DNA of 64,000 bases. Source: Tieghemostelium lacteum. Lineage: Eukaryota > Evosea > Eumycetozoa > Dictyosteliales > Raperosteliaceae. The stretch lies in assembly GCA_001606155.1 (NCBI GenBank), contig LODT01000035.1, forward strand, positions 982,658-1,046,657. The letters run 5' to 3'. The position numbers and the translations under genes are program-made. This document shows, piece by piece, positions 9,347 through 19,846 of the stretch (positions are counted from its first letter, which is position 1; each line of letters begins with the position of its first letter). The notes under the pieces are model-generated. The model did not search any database. It was not told where the DNA came from and saw only the letters and a program-made list of their open reading frames with translations.

Positions 9347-11200
9347 CTATAGAATATTAAGTTCTTTTATATCTTGGTGAAGATTTGGAAACTTTTCCAA
9401 AAGGATCCTTTGGTGATTGGTATAAAGGTAATGTAAGTTTTTGAGGTCACCAGAGACTTTTAGGGATATAAAATCTTGTTCAATGCTACTAAAAGTCACA
9501 TTAAACACCTTAAATAGCATTGGCATATTATACAATTTGGAATCTAAAAGAGAATCAATGACGATATCTTTCACTTCAAGATTCTTTTCCAATTGTATTT
9601 TATGAATATATTCTAAAACTCTGTTGAAACTTGTACCTGATGTTCTTATTAGGGTCTGAACCCTTTCTACAATTTCTTTTAGAGTAATACAAAAATCCTC
9701 AGTTAAGAGGTATTGGACCAGTTCAATTTTACCTAGGTTGATATAATTATAAACAGCCTGTGTAGTTCTAATAAAATTCCACATATCTTTTGGACAATGA
9801 GAGTGAATAAGTTTTTGAATTCTAAAATCACTATAGTGAGACATTTGATTTAAGAATACACCATATAATTGCCTATTGATTTTTTGTTGATTCTGAATTA
9901 TATTAGTGTAGATAAGAAGAATTGATTCGTAACTTGCTTTCATCTGTGTGAATAATAGCAATATATTAGAGTCCATTTTAACTCCATGTTTCATTAGAAG
10001 CTTTAAACCTTCATAAGTGCAAAAAACAGATATTTTCTCGAAACTTAGTTGAATGGTTCTAAATGAGAATTTAGAACTACCTAACATATAATCTAACACC
10101 TCCAGTGACTTGCAATACATAATACTTGGTGTCTGATGTTTACTTATCATACCAGCCTCTAAACATTTCTTTATAAGAACTACTGAGATATTAGATATCA
10201 ACAATGCTGACCATGAAACCACCACCTTTGAATTGTTCACCAATAAATGGTTTAAAACATTCTCTGATATAAACATGTCAACTGGTGAAACACTTTTTGA
10301 ATAATATTCATCCATTTTAGAAAAGCTATCAAAATATAGACTCTGAAAGAAATTCAATGCATCTGTATTGTGGTATGACAATAAGGAAGAGTAGCTAAAG
10401 CATTCCATATCCAATGTTGTAGATTTATGTAACAACTTTATAATGCTGAGTTGAGATTCTGACATTGTACTTTTACAAGAGAATATACCTTCATCTAGAG
10501 GCATTTCACTGAACTTCTGGTTTAGGATCAGCTGGAAATCTTCTTGTGTGCCGTGTTCATAGAGATACTCTAATAAGTATTCTAGCGTATCAATACCAAA
10601 TTCCAGTTTACCTTTTTGTTCAATAATTTTATTCATGAGTGTTCTACACATTTTGATGCCACCAGGTATATAGACAAAGGGTTCAACTATAGCTTTAATC
10701 CATTCATATAAAGTATCAACATTCTTAAACAACTCGAACTTCTGATAGAAAACTTCAAAAACTTCAGGTGTTTGAATTTTATAGATAGAATTTCCCATTT
10801 CTATCAACTCTTGATTGGTGAGATTTAAATATCCATTATTTAACAACCAATCAAAAATACAACCAGATTGAACTGATGATAAAACCCAATACTTATCCGT
10901 ACATTTATATACTAAAGCAGTTTTATATCTTCTTGCAATCAATACAAACAAATTTAAATCTATTTTACTTTCTAATAGTTTATCCAGAGAATTACTATCA
11001 AAATCCAATGACAACCAATCCTTTTCCCACTTTTCTCTAACCAAATCAAATCTTTGGTTTTCTAACATTGAAATTACTGGGTATTCGTAGTAGTTATATG
11101 ATATTCCATTTGGATTTCTACAATATTTAAATATTAAACTAAATAAATATTTATTTCTAAATACTAGAAAAAATAACTTCTGTGTGTCTCTATCTGCCAT
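9347..11200 (-). CDS. Helical-repeat family protein, YHNxDAL group, shorter member
   Basis: A single exon encodes 617 residues. It has the family's N-terminal block FFLVFRNKYLFSLIFKYC, then ..LVREKWEKDWLSLDFD (residues ~55-72), and the central SYHNTDALNFF near residue 270. Between these are degenerate ~30-residue helical units (for example SLEVLDYMLGSSKF) that look like very diverged ankyrin-type repeats. It ends about 100 residues earlier than its relatives, losing the C-terminal 'DQVLC..' block, so it may be truncated. It lies 39 bp downstream of the next member on the same strand. The function is unknown and no catalytic residues are seen. Confidence 0.85.
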   Translation of the reverse strand: MADRDTQKLFFLVFRNKYLFSLIFKYCRNPNGISYNYYEYPVISMLENQRFDLVREKWEKDWLSLDFDSNSLDKLLESKIDLNLFVLIARRYKTALVYKCTDKYWVLSSVQSGCIFDWLLNNGYLNLTNQELIEMGNSIYKIQTPEVFEVFYQKFELFKNVDTLYEWIKAIVEPFVYIPGGIKMCRTLMNKIIEQKGKLEFGIDTLEYLLEYLYEHGTQEDFQLILNQKFSEMPLDEGIFSCKSTMSESQLSIIKLLHKSTTLDMECFSYSSLLSYHNTDALNFFQSLYFDSFSKMDEYYSKSVSPVDMFISENVLNHLLVNNSKVVVSWSALLISNISVVLIKKCLEAGMISKHQTPSIMYCKSLEVLDYMLGSSKFSFRTIQLSFEKISVFCTYEGLKLLMKHGVKMDSNILLLFTQMKASYESILLIYTNIIQNQQKINRQLYGVFLNQMSHYSDFRIQKLIHSHCPKDMWNFIRTTQAVYNYINLGKIELVQYLLTEDFCITLKEIVERVQTLIRTSGTSFNRVLEYIHKIQLEKNLEVKDIVIDSLLDSKLYNMPMLFKVFNVTFSSIEQDFISLKVSGDLKNLHYLYTNHQRILLEKFPNLHQDIKELNIL

Positions 11201-11239
11201 CCCAATCCAACTTATTTCTAAAAAAAAAATAAAAATCCT

Positions 11240-13396
11240 TTATTTTGATACCTTAAAACATTCGAAACCCTTTTGAATTAGTTTATCTCTGATATCGTCA
11301 GTGAGGAGTGCTTTGTTCATTTTTAATTTCATCAACAAATTATTCATTGATTTATCTTTTGACAATGTGTTTGATTGTAAAAATTCATTAATTGTTTTTG
11401 GGTTACATTGGTGATCTATTTTTAGAAATATCTCTGTGAAATAGTGTGATTCATTGGATTTGGCTAATTGAACAAATCTAAAGAGTATAGTGCAAAGTAC
11501 TTGATCTTTAACATGGGATTCTTGAATTCCTTGTATTAGAACATATAGATTTTCATGATTCAGCAATCGTATATCTATATTATAGAGATCAGATATCTGG
11601 AAATATTTCATATTAATCAGATGGCTAATTAGGTATATTTTACCTTTTTTCAATACTTGATCCATTTGGGGTTTAAATGGTTTATATTGAACATTGAATA
11701 CTTGGTAGAGAAGAGGTAACTTGTGAATCATTGCATAGGTGATATTGGAAATGACAATAGTCTCTCTGTTGTACCCATTTGGTTTCATTAGAGAATGTAT
11801 ACTTTCCAGTACTCTATTGAATCCAGTTGACAATTCAATTATATTCTGAATAACCTTTATAATATTTTGAATAGTTTCCTCGTAGGATACTGTCAATAGA
11901 TAATCCAGGAACTGGTATCTACCTTCCATTACCAGTAGAACCAAAGTCTTATAGGTATAGCAAGAATACCAAAATTCAGATGCCCCATGATCATAAATAA
12001 ATTTCTGAATGTCAAATGATGTTGAGGTTGCAAATTGATTGAATATTTTTAATTTCTCTGTGTAGCTATCTTTTACTCTTTCATATACATATATTATCAC
12101 ATTTATATCTGCTTTGATAGACAATAAATTTTTTAACAATTCTATGTTAATTGGAGAATTGTTAGAATTACTACAATACTTTTCAATTAAATCAATTGCT
12201 TTTGTTGAATGTCGGAGAATAGAATAGTACTTAGATTCATCAAAATAAACATCTATATATTCTAATCTAAAATCATTTCTAGATAACACATATTCTAGTT
12301 CCTCCAAACTCTTACAATATACCAAATTTGTTGAAAATGAATTGAGATCTACAAGATTTTTATCCATGAAGAGCTTTTTCATCTCCCATGGAATTTGAGA
12401 ATACAACAAAGTCAGTAATGGTAGAATCAAAGTAGATTGATTTTCAATGAGATAGGTGACAACTCCAACTGATACCTGGTAGACAACTAGGTCTCCTTGT
12501 AAATGAGCCTCCATATCTTGGAAAGATGAAAACAAAGACTTTTGATAGAATTCTAATGCATCACTATTATGGTATGCAAATAGAACATTGGGTGAATAGC
12601 TACCAGCTGTAACCAAATTGTGTTTTACAAGTAATTTAAATTTTTCAAAATCCAATTCAGTCATGTGGTTTATAGGAACACTACCAATTACATTAATGGA
12701 TATCTGTTGATCTAGTAGTTGTTGAAGTGATTCAACATCACCATCAATTAAAATGTAATTTAATACACTTGATAATGTTGATTCTGTACTTGTTAGGAAG
12801 TCTTTAAACTCTCCCATTTTTATCAGTTTATCAGTTAGAGATTTATAGATAAATCTAGAAGTTTCTCTAAAAGTACTCTCTGATATTATATATGTTATAT
12901 ATTCTCTTATTATAGCTGAGGTTTGGAATTTAGGGTATCGGCGATAGAGTATTTCCCAAATCTCTTGATTTCTTAGTAAGTAAAATAGCTCCTGATCGAT
13001 AGTACTTAGATCAACACTGAAATCCATATATCCATTGTCTAATAGATATTCAAGTAATGGAGCTGACTGTATATTTCTAATTACCCATATTGGAAATGAA
13101 CTTGTAATGTCTTTTAAAGAGTTTTTATACCTATTTTCAATTTGTTTAAAGAATTCAATATCCATACAATTCTTTAGAAGTACTTGAAGATTTTCATGAC
13201 TGAAATCTAAAGATATCCAATCTCTCTTCCATTTCTCTTTTAATAAATAAAATCTCCGATTGGTAACCATATAGCTAATAGGAATATCATAATAACCATA
13301 TGATAAACTGTTTATATTTCTACAATATTTTAATATTAAACTAATTAAAAATTTATTTCTAAATACTAGAAAAAATAAAGTATCATTTTCAGTCAT
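11240..13396 (-). CDS. Helical-repeat family protein, YHNxDAL group
   Basis: A single exon encodes 718 residues from the ATG at 13394-13396. An upstream in-frame Met eight codons earlier is possible, but MTENDTLFFLVFRNKFL aligns with the starts of its relatives. Signature blocks are FFLVFRNKFLISLILKYC, EKWKRDWISLDFSHENL, and AYHNSDALEFYQKSLF near residue 290. A full C-terminal section contains KDQVLCTILFRFVQ and HQCNPKTINEFL. The spacing from the neighbour at 9347-11200 (39 bp, same strand) suggests local tandem duplication. No known domain can be named with confidence. Confidence 0.88.
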   Translation of the reverse strand: MTENDTLFFLVFRNKFLISLILKYCRNINSLSYGYYDIPISYMVTNRRFYLLKEKWKRDWISLDFSHENLQVLLKNCMDIEFFKQIENRYKNSLKDITSSFPIWVIRNIQSAPLLEYLLDNGYMDFSVDLSTIDQELFYLLRNQEIWEILYRRYPKFQTSAIIREYITYIISESTFRETSRFIYKSLTDKLIKMGEFKDFLTSTESTLSSVLNYILIDGDVESLQQLLDQQISINVIGSVPINHMTELDFEKFKLLVKHNLVTAGSYSPNVLFAYHNSDALEFYQKSLFSSFQDMEAHLQGDLVVYQVSVGVVTYLIENQSTLILPLLTLLYSQIPWEMKKLFMDKNLVDLNSFSTNLVYCKSLEELEYVLSRNDFRLEYIDVYFDESKYYSILRHSTKAIDLIEKYCSNSNNSPINIELLKNLLSIKADINVIIYVYERVKDSYTEKLKIFNQFATSTSFDIQKFIYDHGASEFWYSCYTYKTLVLLVMEGRYQFLDYLLTVSYEETIQNIIKVIQNIIELSTGFNRVLESIHSLMKPNGYNRETIVISNITYAMIHKLPLLYQVFNVQYKPFKPQMDQVLKKGKIYLISHLINMKYFQISDLYNIDIRLLNHENLYVLIQGIQESHVKDQVLCTILFRFVQLAKSNESHYFTEIFLKIDHQCNPKTINEFLQSNTLSKDKSMNNLLMKLKMNKALLTDDIRDKLIQKGFECFKVSK

Positions 13397-13547
13397 GATG
13401 TTTGATTTAAATTTGATCAAAAATTTAATTTATATTTGGTGATTTTTTTTTTCTTTATTATTTCGATTCTATTGAAAATCATTTGAAATTCAAATAAAAT
13501 GGTATTTCTCTTTTCCATTACATCCCTCCAACCACTAACTAATATTT

Positions 13548-15230
13548 TTATTTTAATTTTTGAGATTGGATATAAATTTCATGTATATCAATACCTTTTA
13601 TTTGGATGAAAAGTCTATCAAATAAAAGTATTTCGGAATTTGGGCATTTCGATCTATAGAATTCAATTAGTTTCTCTTTGAATAGGTTTTTAATCTCCAA
13701 TGCATTAGATTGTAAAAAACTGTAATAGAGAGCTCTTATATTTGGTTTCTTGTAGAGTATTTCAAAGAAACCATAATGCTCTGATAACTCTACCTCCTGG
13801 AATATATGTAGATTTCCAATTGTCTGGTTTTGAATCATTATATCAAAGAACTCACGTTCTAATTTGTGAGTGTTTGCAGATATAGATAGTTTCATTAGAG
13901 ATTGTGGTGGATGCTTTAAGAATTCAAGAAATGGCTTTTGGTATGAAATATAAAGACTTTGTATTAATTTCAATTTACTGATTGAGTTTAGTAATTGAGT
14001 ATATTCATCAATTTCCAATGAACTTAATACATTTAGTGTTGTTAGTTTAGTAAATGGTTCGATAACGGGTTTACTGAAACTAGATAGTGATGTGATATTG
14101 GAGTGAAATCGATGGAGTACTGGGAAATTTTCGATATTATTCATACTTTGTATAGCAGATGGACATTTCCAACGTGAGAATAGGTCACAACTATTGATGA
14201 CTCTTAATGATTCAAGGGTGCTATTATAGATATCAAATGAGTCGATAGATTCACCTTCAGATAAACTAGCATATATAATTAACTCTCGAATTGTAGTGTT
14301 ACTGTTTAGATATCTGACAAGATCTTTCATCGGTTGTGATTGTCGATTATTTCCAAGAGAAAGGAAATTAATGGATGGATGATTTGTTAATATACTTAAT
14401 GCAGTGGAATGGTCAATGATATTAACATTAACTACCAATCGTGTCAATTGTGGATTATTGGTGACTAGATCTTTAAAATTATCAATTGTAATGTTAAAGT
14501 CTCCATTTAAAACTATAGAATTTAAAATAGAGAGATGGACGGGTATTGATAATAGGCTATTTTTATCACGATAATAGGTGAATTTAAGTGATGTTATTTG
14601 GTATTGAGTAAGAATAGGTAGTAAATCACTATTCACAATATTTTGGTATTGGTTTGTAATGGGAGTATCTTTGGTTGGATTACCAAGATGTAAATCCAAA
14701 GTTTTTTCAGGATTGTCAAGTGGATTTGGAATTAGGTAATCTAATACAATTTTATATTCTTCTTTTGACATTTCAGGATAGATGTTTAAACTAAAGTTGG
14801 TGTCACTCAAACTATCTAGCATATATACAAGGAAATCATTTTCAGAAGCCATATGCGATGAAAATTGGCTTTGAATATCTTCAGGTGTCTTGCAACCAGG
14901 CCTCTTTGAATTAAACATCAATACTAATAATATTTTGGTATTCAGTGGCAGACCATAGTTCCTTAGCTTAATTGAATTTACTCTGATACCTTGTTTGTAT
15001 AAGTTCAATAGAAGTACTATATCCTCTTGATTTTCAGCACTACATATATCATAGGACAATTGAGGTAATATAGTTTTACAATCTTTAGATATCATTGAAA
15101 AGTTTTGGTAAAAGTATTTTAATGATTTCAATCTCCTGTTATCTACTATATCACCATAATATGCATTTACACATTCTTGAAAAATAGTTTTAATTATTGT
15201 TTTTGGAAGTGTTATATTACTATTGTTCAT
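13548..15230 (-). CDS. Leucine-rich-repeat-like protein of dictyostelid type
   Basis: A single exon encodes 560 residues. The start (MNNSNITLPKTIIKTIFQECV) resembles the F-box-like opening of dictyostelid LRR/FNIP proteins. Irregular Leu-rich units follow, such as QYQITSLKFTYY, HLSILNSIVLNGDF and NPQLTRLVVNVNI from about residue 200 onward. Such proteins are usually substrate receptors or scaffolds, with F-box versions acting in SCF ubiquitin ligases. The F-box is too weak to be certain here. It lies in the accessory cluster upstream of two helical-repeat genes on the same strand. Confidence 0.75.
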   Translation of the reverse strand: MNNSNITLPKTIIKTIFQECVNAYYGDIVDNRRLKSLKYFYQNFSMISKDCKTILPQLSYDICSAENQEDIVLLLNLYKQGIRVNSIKLRNYGLPLNTKILLVLMFNSKRPGCKTPEDIQSQFSSHMASENDFLVYMLDSLSDTNFSLNIYPEMSKEEYKIVLDYLIPNPLDNPEKTLDLHLGNPTKDTPITNQYQNIVNSDLLPILTQYQITSLKFTYYRDKNSLLSIPVHLSILNSIVLNGDFNITIDNFKDLVTNNPQLTRLVVNVNIIDHSTALSILTNHPSINFLSLGNNRQSQPMKDLVRYLNSNTTIRELIIYASLSEGESIDSFDIYNSTLESLRVINSCDLFSRWKCPSAIQSMNNIENFPVLHRFHSNITSLSSFSKPVIEPFTKLTTLNVLSSLEIDEYTQLLNSISKLKLIQSLYISYQKPFLEFLKHPPQSLMKLSISANTHKLEREFFDIMIQNQTIGNLHIFQEVELSEHYGFFEILYKKPNIRALYYSFLQSNALEIKNLFKEKLIEFYRSKCPNSEILLFDRLFIQIKGIDIHEIYIQSQKLK

Positions 15231-15684
15231 ATTGTTTTATTTTTAAAAGTACTTTGAAATCTATTTTTTAAAAAGATTTTTGTTTTTCTTTCGAATCTAA
15301 ACTATACACACCAAATTCATTCGAACATTTTAAATTTAAATGATTTCAAAGAATTAAAAATATCTTAGTTCCATTAACTATAACAATTAAAAATAGGAAA
15401 TTATATTAAATGTTTTAATATTTATTTATATTTGTTTTATAAAAGAGACGAGGAGAGAAGGAATGAATTGAAATAGTAATTTTAATCAATTTAACAGTGA
15501 TGGACAAGATTGACAGTCATTCATTTATTCACCCAAACAAACTGAGGGACTGAATTCAAATTTGAATAAGACTATCTACTTGATTATTGATCTAACCAAA
15601 CCAAAATATGGGCACAGATCACTGAATCACCAGTTACTCTTTAATATGATTACTATTGTTTGAAATACCACCTGATCAATTGAT
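15231..15684. other. Spacer with a partly duplicated flank
   Basis: No gene is supported in these 454 bases. The part from about 15435 to 15640 (around 'gagggactgaattcaaat' and 'ttgatctaaccaaacca') resembles sequence at 18755-18935 ('gagggactcaatctct', 'cttgatcgaaccaaac'). Both lie downstream of coiled-coil genes on the minus strand, so they appear to be paralogous 3' flanks. Confidence 0.45.
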
Positions 15685-16632
15685 TTAAAATGGCCAATTC
15701 AAATACATCATTGGTACCGATACCAGAACCATGATAACCAACCAACTACACTCGAAGAGATTCATTCTGGAAATGGATTCTTGAGACTCTTCAAGTGATT
15801 TCTCCAGTAAGTCAACTCTTCCTTCATAGCTGAGTTCGACTTGAGCCAGACCATTGGAAAATTGTTTCTTCAGGATATCTAGATTCCATTGATAGTCAGC
15901 TCTCTCCATATCCAAGTCATCTTGAAATACCATGACAGCTTTACAGTACTTTTCAGATAACTGATGAATCAGCTCATCATTGGAACCCATAGCTTCTTCA
16001 TGTACCTTAGCCTTGGATTCACAGTCTCTCATTAAATTGCCACACCAGTTATTAGCTTCAGCAATTTGGATATTGGAGGTCTCTAGTTCCATAGAGAGCT
16101 TCTCATTCTTCTTGGCAGAGTACTCCAATTCAGCAGTGGCCATATCAAAAAACAGATTCTTTTCAGCAGCCATTAAAACCAATTCAGAATCTTTCTCTTC
16201 TATTGTTTCTTTAGCTTCTTTAATGCTATTGGAAAGAACCATATTTTCATTTTCAAGTGCATTGACACTTGAAACCAAACCAGAAATAATAGTCTCTGAT
16301 TTACCTTTGACATAAGATGCTGCCTTCTTGTAGAGTATCTTTTCACTCTCAGCAGCCTTTAATTGATCTTCCAGATCACCAATTACAGCTAAGAAATCTA
16401 TATAATCACCTTTGTGATTCAACCAGAAATTGTAGTGGTGGTTCTCCACTTTCTCTATATAATCTCTAAAATCTCTTTCATTCTCTTTGATTATATTATT
16501 TAAATTATTAATTTTTTCTTTATATATTTTATCTGATTTATATTTATTATAAATAACTAAATAATATAAACCTAAGATTGAGATTATACAAATAATATAA
16601 ATTAAATCTGTTGTTGGTAGAGATAGATGCAT
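15685..16632 (-). CDS. Coiled-coil protein with membrane segments at both ends
   Basis: A single exon encodes 315 residues. A hydrophobic N-terminal segment (LIYIICIISILGLYYLVIY, about residues 10-28) could be a signal anchor. About 250 residues of charged heptad-like coiled coil follow (many Glu, Lys, Leu). A second hydrophobic stretch (CSWLVIMVLVSVPMMYLNW) lies at the extreme C-terminus. This suggests a rod tethered at one or both ends to an internal membrane. I do not recognise a family. A decayed relative seems to occupy about 18985-19735. Confidence 0.8.
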   Translation of the reverse strand: MHLSLPTTDLIYIICIISILGLYYLVIYNKYKSDKIYKEKINNLNNIIKENERDFRDYIEKVENHHYNFWLNHKGDYIDFLAVIGDLEDQLKAAESEKILYKKAASYVKGKSETIISGLVSSVNALENENMVLSNSIKEAKETIEEKDSELVLMAAEKNLFFDMATAELEYSAKKNEKLSMELETSNIQIAEANNWCGNLMRDCESKAKVHEEAMGSNDELIHQLSEKYCKAVMVFQDDLDMERADYQWNLDILKKQFSNGLAQVELSYEGRVDLLEKSLEESQESISRMNLFECSWLVIMVLVSVPMMYLNWPF

Positions 16633-16890
16633 TATTTGTTATTACTATTGACTTAGAAATTATAATTACAGAATAAATTAAATTAAAATTATAATAAAAA
16701 AATTATCTTGGACAATATCCTAAAAAGGTCCGTTGTTTTTATTCTCTATATTTTTCTCATTTAAAATCATTATTTAATTTCTTAAGGGGTTTTGTGCCTT
16801 TTTTCAATAATTACTAAAATACTCAGGCTTTAATGTTTAATATTATAGTTACTTGAGTATGATTGTGATATTAAATTTGTTTTTATAAGT

Positions 16891-17070
16891 TTATATTAAA
16901 AATTGGTGGTCTGAATGACATTTTTGATCAATATTACTCAGATATTGACAAACTGTAGAAGATGGACATTTAATATCATTGCAATGTAAACATTTGAAAA
17001 TTCCATTTGATAATTCAAAACAAATGTAACCCGAAGCACTCAAATGTTTCACATATTTGACAAGAACCAT
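16891..17070 (-). CDS. Small Cys/His-rich ORF, B-box-like zinc-finger fragment
   Basis: A 59-residue open frame has Cys and His spaced like a zinc-binding B-box: CLHC, then CPSSTVC, then KCHSDHQFLI at the end. Proteins with a B-box-like start of this kind are numerous in dictyostelids. Here it is short and unattached to any longer frame, so it is either a tiny intact gene or a remnant of a larger one. The unusual Cys density in otherwise A/T-rich sequence is the reason for listing it. Confidence 0.4.
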   Translation of the reverse strand: MVLVKYVKHLSASGYICFELSNGIFKCLHCNDIKCPSSTVCQYLSNIDQKCHSDHQFLI

Positions 17071-17248
17071 TAAATATATTTATCTAAAGTTATTCTAGTG
17101 AAATTTAAACTAAAAAAATAATTATTTTAAATTTCCAATAATTATTTATTAAATATATTGTAAACATATGAAATTAAAGATTTTGGTTGATCATATTGAA
17201 AGTCAATTTTAGTATAGAAATAAGTTGAGTTCTTTCCAACTGGATCAA

Positions 17249-18627
17249 CTAAATCAACAAAATTTTAAATGGAGGTGATGGGGTAACCCACTGAAGGGTT
17301 TTGGTGTATGTATTAAATTCAATTTTAATGAAATCTAGAGTTTCAAATTGATGTAGAGATCTTAAGATTTTAGTCTCTTTTAAAGAAAAATTATTTTTAT
17401 CAATATATTCTTCATAAAGATATAAAGATAGGTATACAAGTGATGGTAATAATGAGAGTGATTCAGATAATTTCTTACTCTCACCTGTATTTAATATTCT
17501 AAATGGAAGTGTTAAATGTAATTTTACCAATTGTTGATGTCTCTCTAAGAATGAGTTAAATAGAGATAGATTCAGATCGTTCTCTGAATACATTCTAAGA
17601 TCTCTAAGTGATGGGTAATTCTTCAAAAATATCATATCTCTTAATGAATCTTGAGGTAATAATCGAATTTTTAGTTGAACGATATAATGAAAAACATGAT
17701 GAGTAATAATCTGATCATGTATCCAATTATCTCTATACACTTCAATATCCAAATGAGTTAAATGAGATTTTTCATTTAATACTTCAAAGAGTGAATATAA
17801 CAAAGTATTTCTTCTTGGAAAATTGATAATCGAAGTCTTTCTATTTGTTTTAATTTAACCCAGTTTTCAAGAAGGATTTCGACAATGTGATTGCTATTAA
17901 CCCACAAAGATTTCAAATGGTTAAAGTGATTGATAAAGAATTGAAGGATATTAAAACCATGAAAGCTTTTCAATGTTACTAGATTTGGAGCATGATAATT
18001 ATTTAAAAAACTAATTAACTCCATATCCATATTTGTTTTCAATATTCTTATTTTAATAGTTCTGAGAGTGTACTGAAAATGTTGAAGAAATTTCATTATA
18101 AATCCTTGTGAATTATTTTGACTGATATTTAAATCAATGTATTCTAATTGAGGTGGTTACAAATCAATTGAATTTATCCATTTGTTCATGTTTACTGTAC
18201 CATTGTTGTAGTATAAAATTAGTTGAAGTTGTTCAATGATGGAAAACAGTTAAGAAACATTGGTAAACTCGCTATATAATCTTCTTTATCATACCAAAAG
18301 AGATTCAATGTATGTACATTTGGGAATAGATATCTACATCTCTTTAATAGATAATATCCTCTATTAAATGATGATTTTCTTGATGGTAATTCTGCAATTA
18401 CTTTTGTTATTCTTCTATTTATATATTTATCACTACTGAAATAACCTTCAACAGTATCATCTAAATTCACAAATGATTCTGATAATTCTCTGAAATTCTA
18501 TTTTAAAATATTTGTAAATAACTGAATTAATTAATGATAATGATAATCTATATCTTATTGGTAAAAAATAATTATTCAATATATAGTCTACAATAAGAAA
18601 TAAAATTATATTTGGTAGTATTGCCAT
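17249..18627 (-). pseudogene. Broken F-box/leucine-rich-repeat gene
   Basis: The minus strand from 18627 opens with a typical dictyostelid F-box-like start (MAILPNIILFLIVDYILNNY, then LPIRYRLSLSLINSVIYKYF). LRR-type sequence follows in several frames (FPNVHTLNLFWYD, HFNHLKSLWVNSNHI, YPSLRDLRMYSEND). The frame changes near 18490, near 18235 and at 17776-17803, and a stop lies near 18160. I could not find introns that remove all of these while keeping frame. Multiple lesions over 1.4 kb make a pseudogene the best reading. A poor assembly over A/T runs is the alternative. Confidence 0.6.
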
Positions 18628-18984
18628 TATTAATTTAACATTTGAAAGAAATAAAAATAATATTAAATGAAATAAAAGTGGGAACCACTTTCACTATATT
18701 TAAAAAATTAAATTTTTTTTTTCTATTATAAAATTAATGCACGTGAGGAGGAAGACAGGGGAAGATCATGATGAAAAGAAGAGGAAGGAGTTTAAATTGT
18801 GATATTGAGTCTATTATTGTAATTGATATCCATAGACTTCATCCAAAAAATGAGGGACTCAATCTCTATGTAATTGGATATCATATTTATAGACTTGATC
18901 GAACCAAACAAATAAAGGTCACAGGTCACATTTATAAAACCAAAATGAAAACCTGAATACAAATCTACCAACTATTGGAAGATT
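18628..18984. other. Spacer with partial duplicated flank
   Basis: No convincing gene is present. A 62-codon open frame at 18768-18956 has no family resemblance. Instead this stretch resembles the 3' flank at 15435-15640 and fits a duplicated block that ends in a decayed coiled-coil gene. Confidence 0.4.
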
Positions 18985-19735
18985 TGGTTTTTAAATTCAA
19001 AGTCCATTTTGATACTACCATGATACTCGATATGATTCCTCTTTGATTTCCTCCATAGAATCTTCTAGAGATTTGATTATTTGATCTCTATATTCAACTT
19101 CCTTTTGAAATAGATTAAGATGGTGGACAACACACTTGATCTTTTCTTCCAAGAGTTCATTGGCATATCTTCAATACCAAATCTTATGTTGAAGATCTTC
19201 AACAACAAATTTTGCCATATGGTACTTGTAAGCAACACTGAATAGTTCTCTTCCACATTTAGTACCAACATCACACATTCTTGATAATTTTTTTATCTTT
19301 TTCAATTATATCTCTAGATTTCTCCAGATCATCACCTAATGTCAATGTTACCATTTCCAATCTATTTTCAAATTGTTTCTTTACAAATTCAAAATCAACT
19401 CTGAAATCATTTCTTTCTTCTTCCAATACTCTATCAAATTCCTCTGTAGTCTTTTAATAGACTCTTCATCAAGTTTCTGAATGAAATAGGACTCAGCCAT
19501 TTTTTTCTTCAAATTGTTGTGAAACCAATTCGGAATGTCTAGAAATACTATTTAATTTTTGGTTGGACCAAACAAATAATCTCTCATTCTTGAGATTTGA
19601 TCACATTATTGGAATACTTAATTTCAAATTCCAGACCATTAATTTTAGACTGGCAATTTCAGCGGCATCAACAACTTTAATCTCAGACATCTCCAATTCC
19701 TTTTAATTAAACAACAATTGAGAAATGTTCATCAT
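18985..19735 (-). pseudogene. Decayed coiled-coil gene related to the one at 15685-16632
   Basis: The minus strand shows charged coiled-coil fragments in changing frames: SEIKVVDAAEIASLK, then SRHSELVSQQFEEK, then KKQFENRLEMVTLTLGDDLEKS, and finally IKSLEDSMEEIKEES. The last resembles LLEKSLEESQES in the intact gene 3 kb away. Several stops and frame changes interrupt it, and no membrane segment is recognisable. Relationship to the intact gene is inferred from composition, a few shared motifs and a matching 3' flank. Confidence 0.5.
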
Positions 19736-19751
19736 GTTCCTTAAATATAGT

Positions 19752-19846
19752 CTTTTAAAAGTACTTGAAATCTAAAGAAAACCAATTTTTATTCCACCTT
19801 TCTTTTATGATACTAAATCTCTTTTGTTGTATTAACCAAATAGGTT
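19752..19846 (-). pseudogene. N-terminal relic of the helical-repeat family
   Basis: About 30 codons on the minus strand read PIWLIQQKRFSIIKERW followed by NKNWFSLDFKYF and a stop. This matches the block LLIQKKRYDIIKEKWNINWLSLDFN of the complete gene immediately upstream. Nothing recognisable precedes or follows it, so this is a shard left by a duplicated or deleted copy. Confidence 0.6.

Noticed and set aside
18768-18956. 62-codon open frame on the plus strand
   Set aside because: It has no family resemblance and overlaps a flank that looks duplicated from non-coding sequence near 15435-15640.
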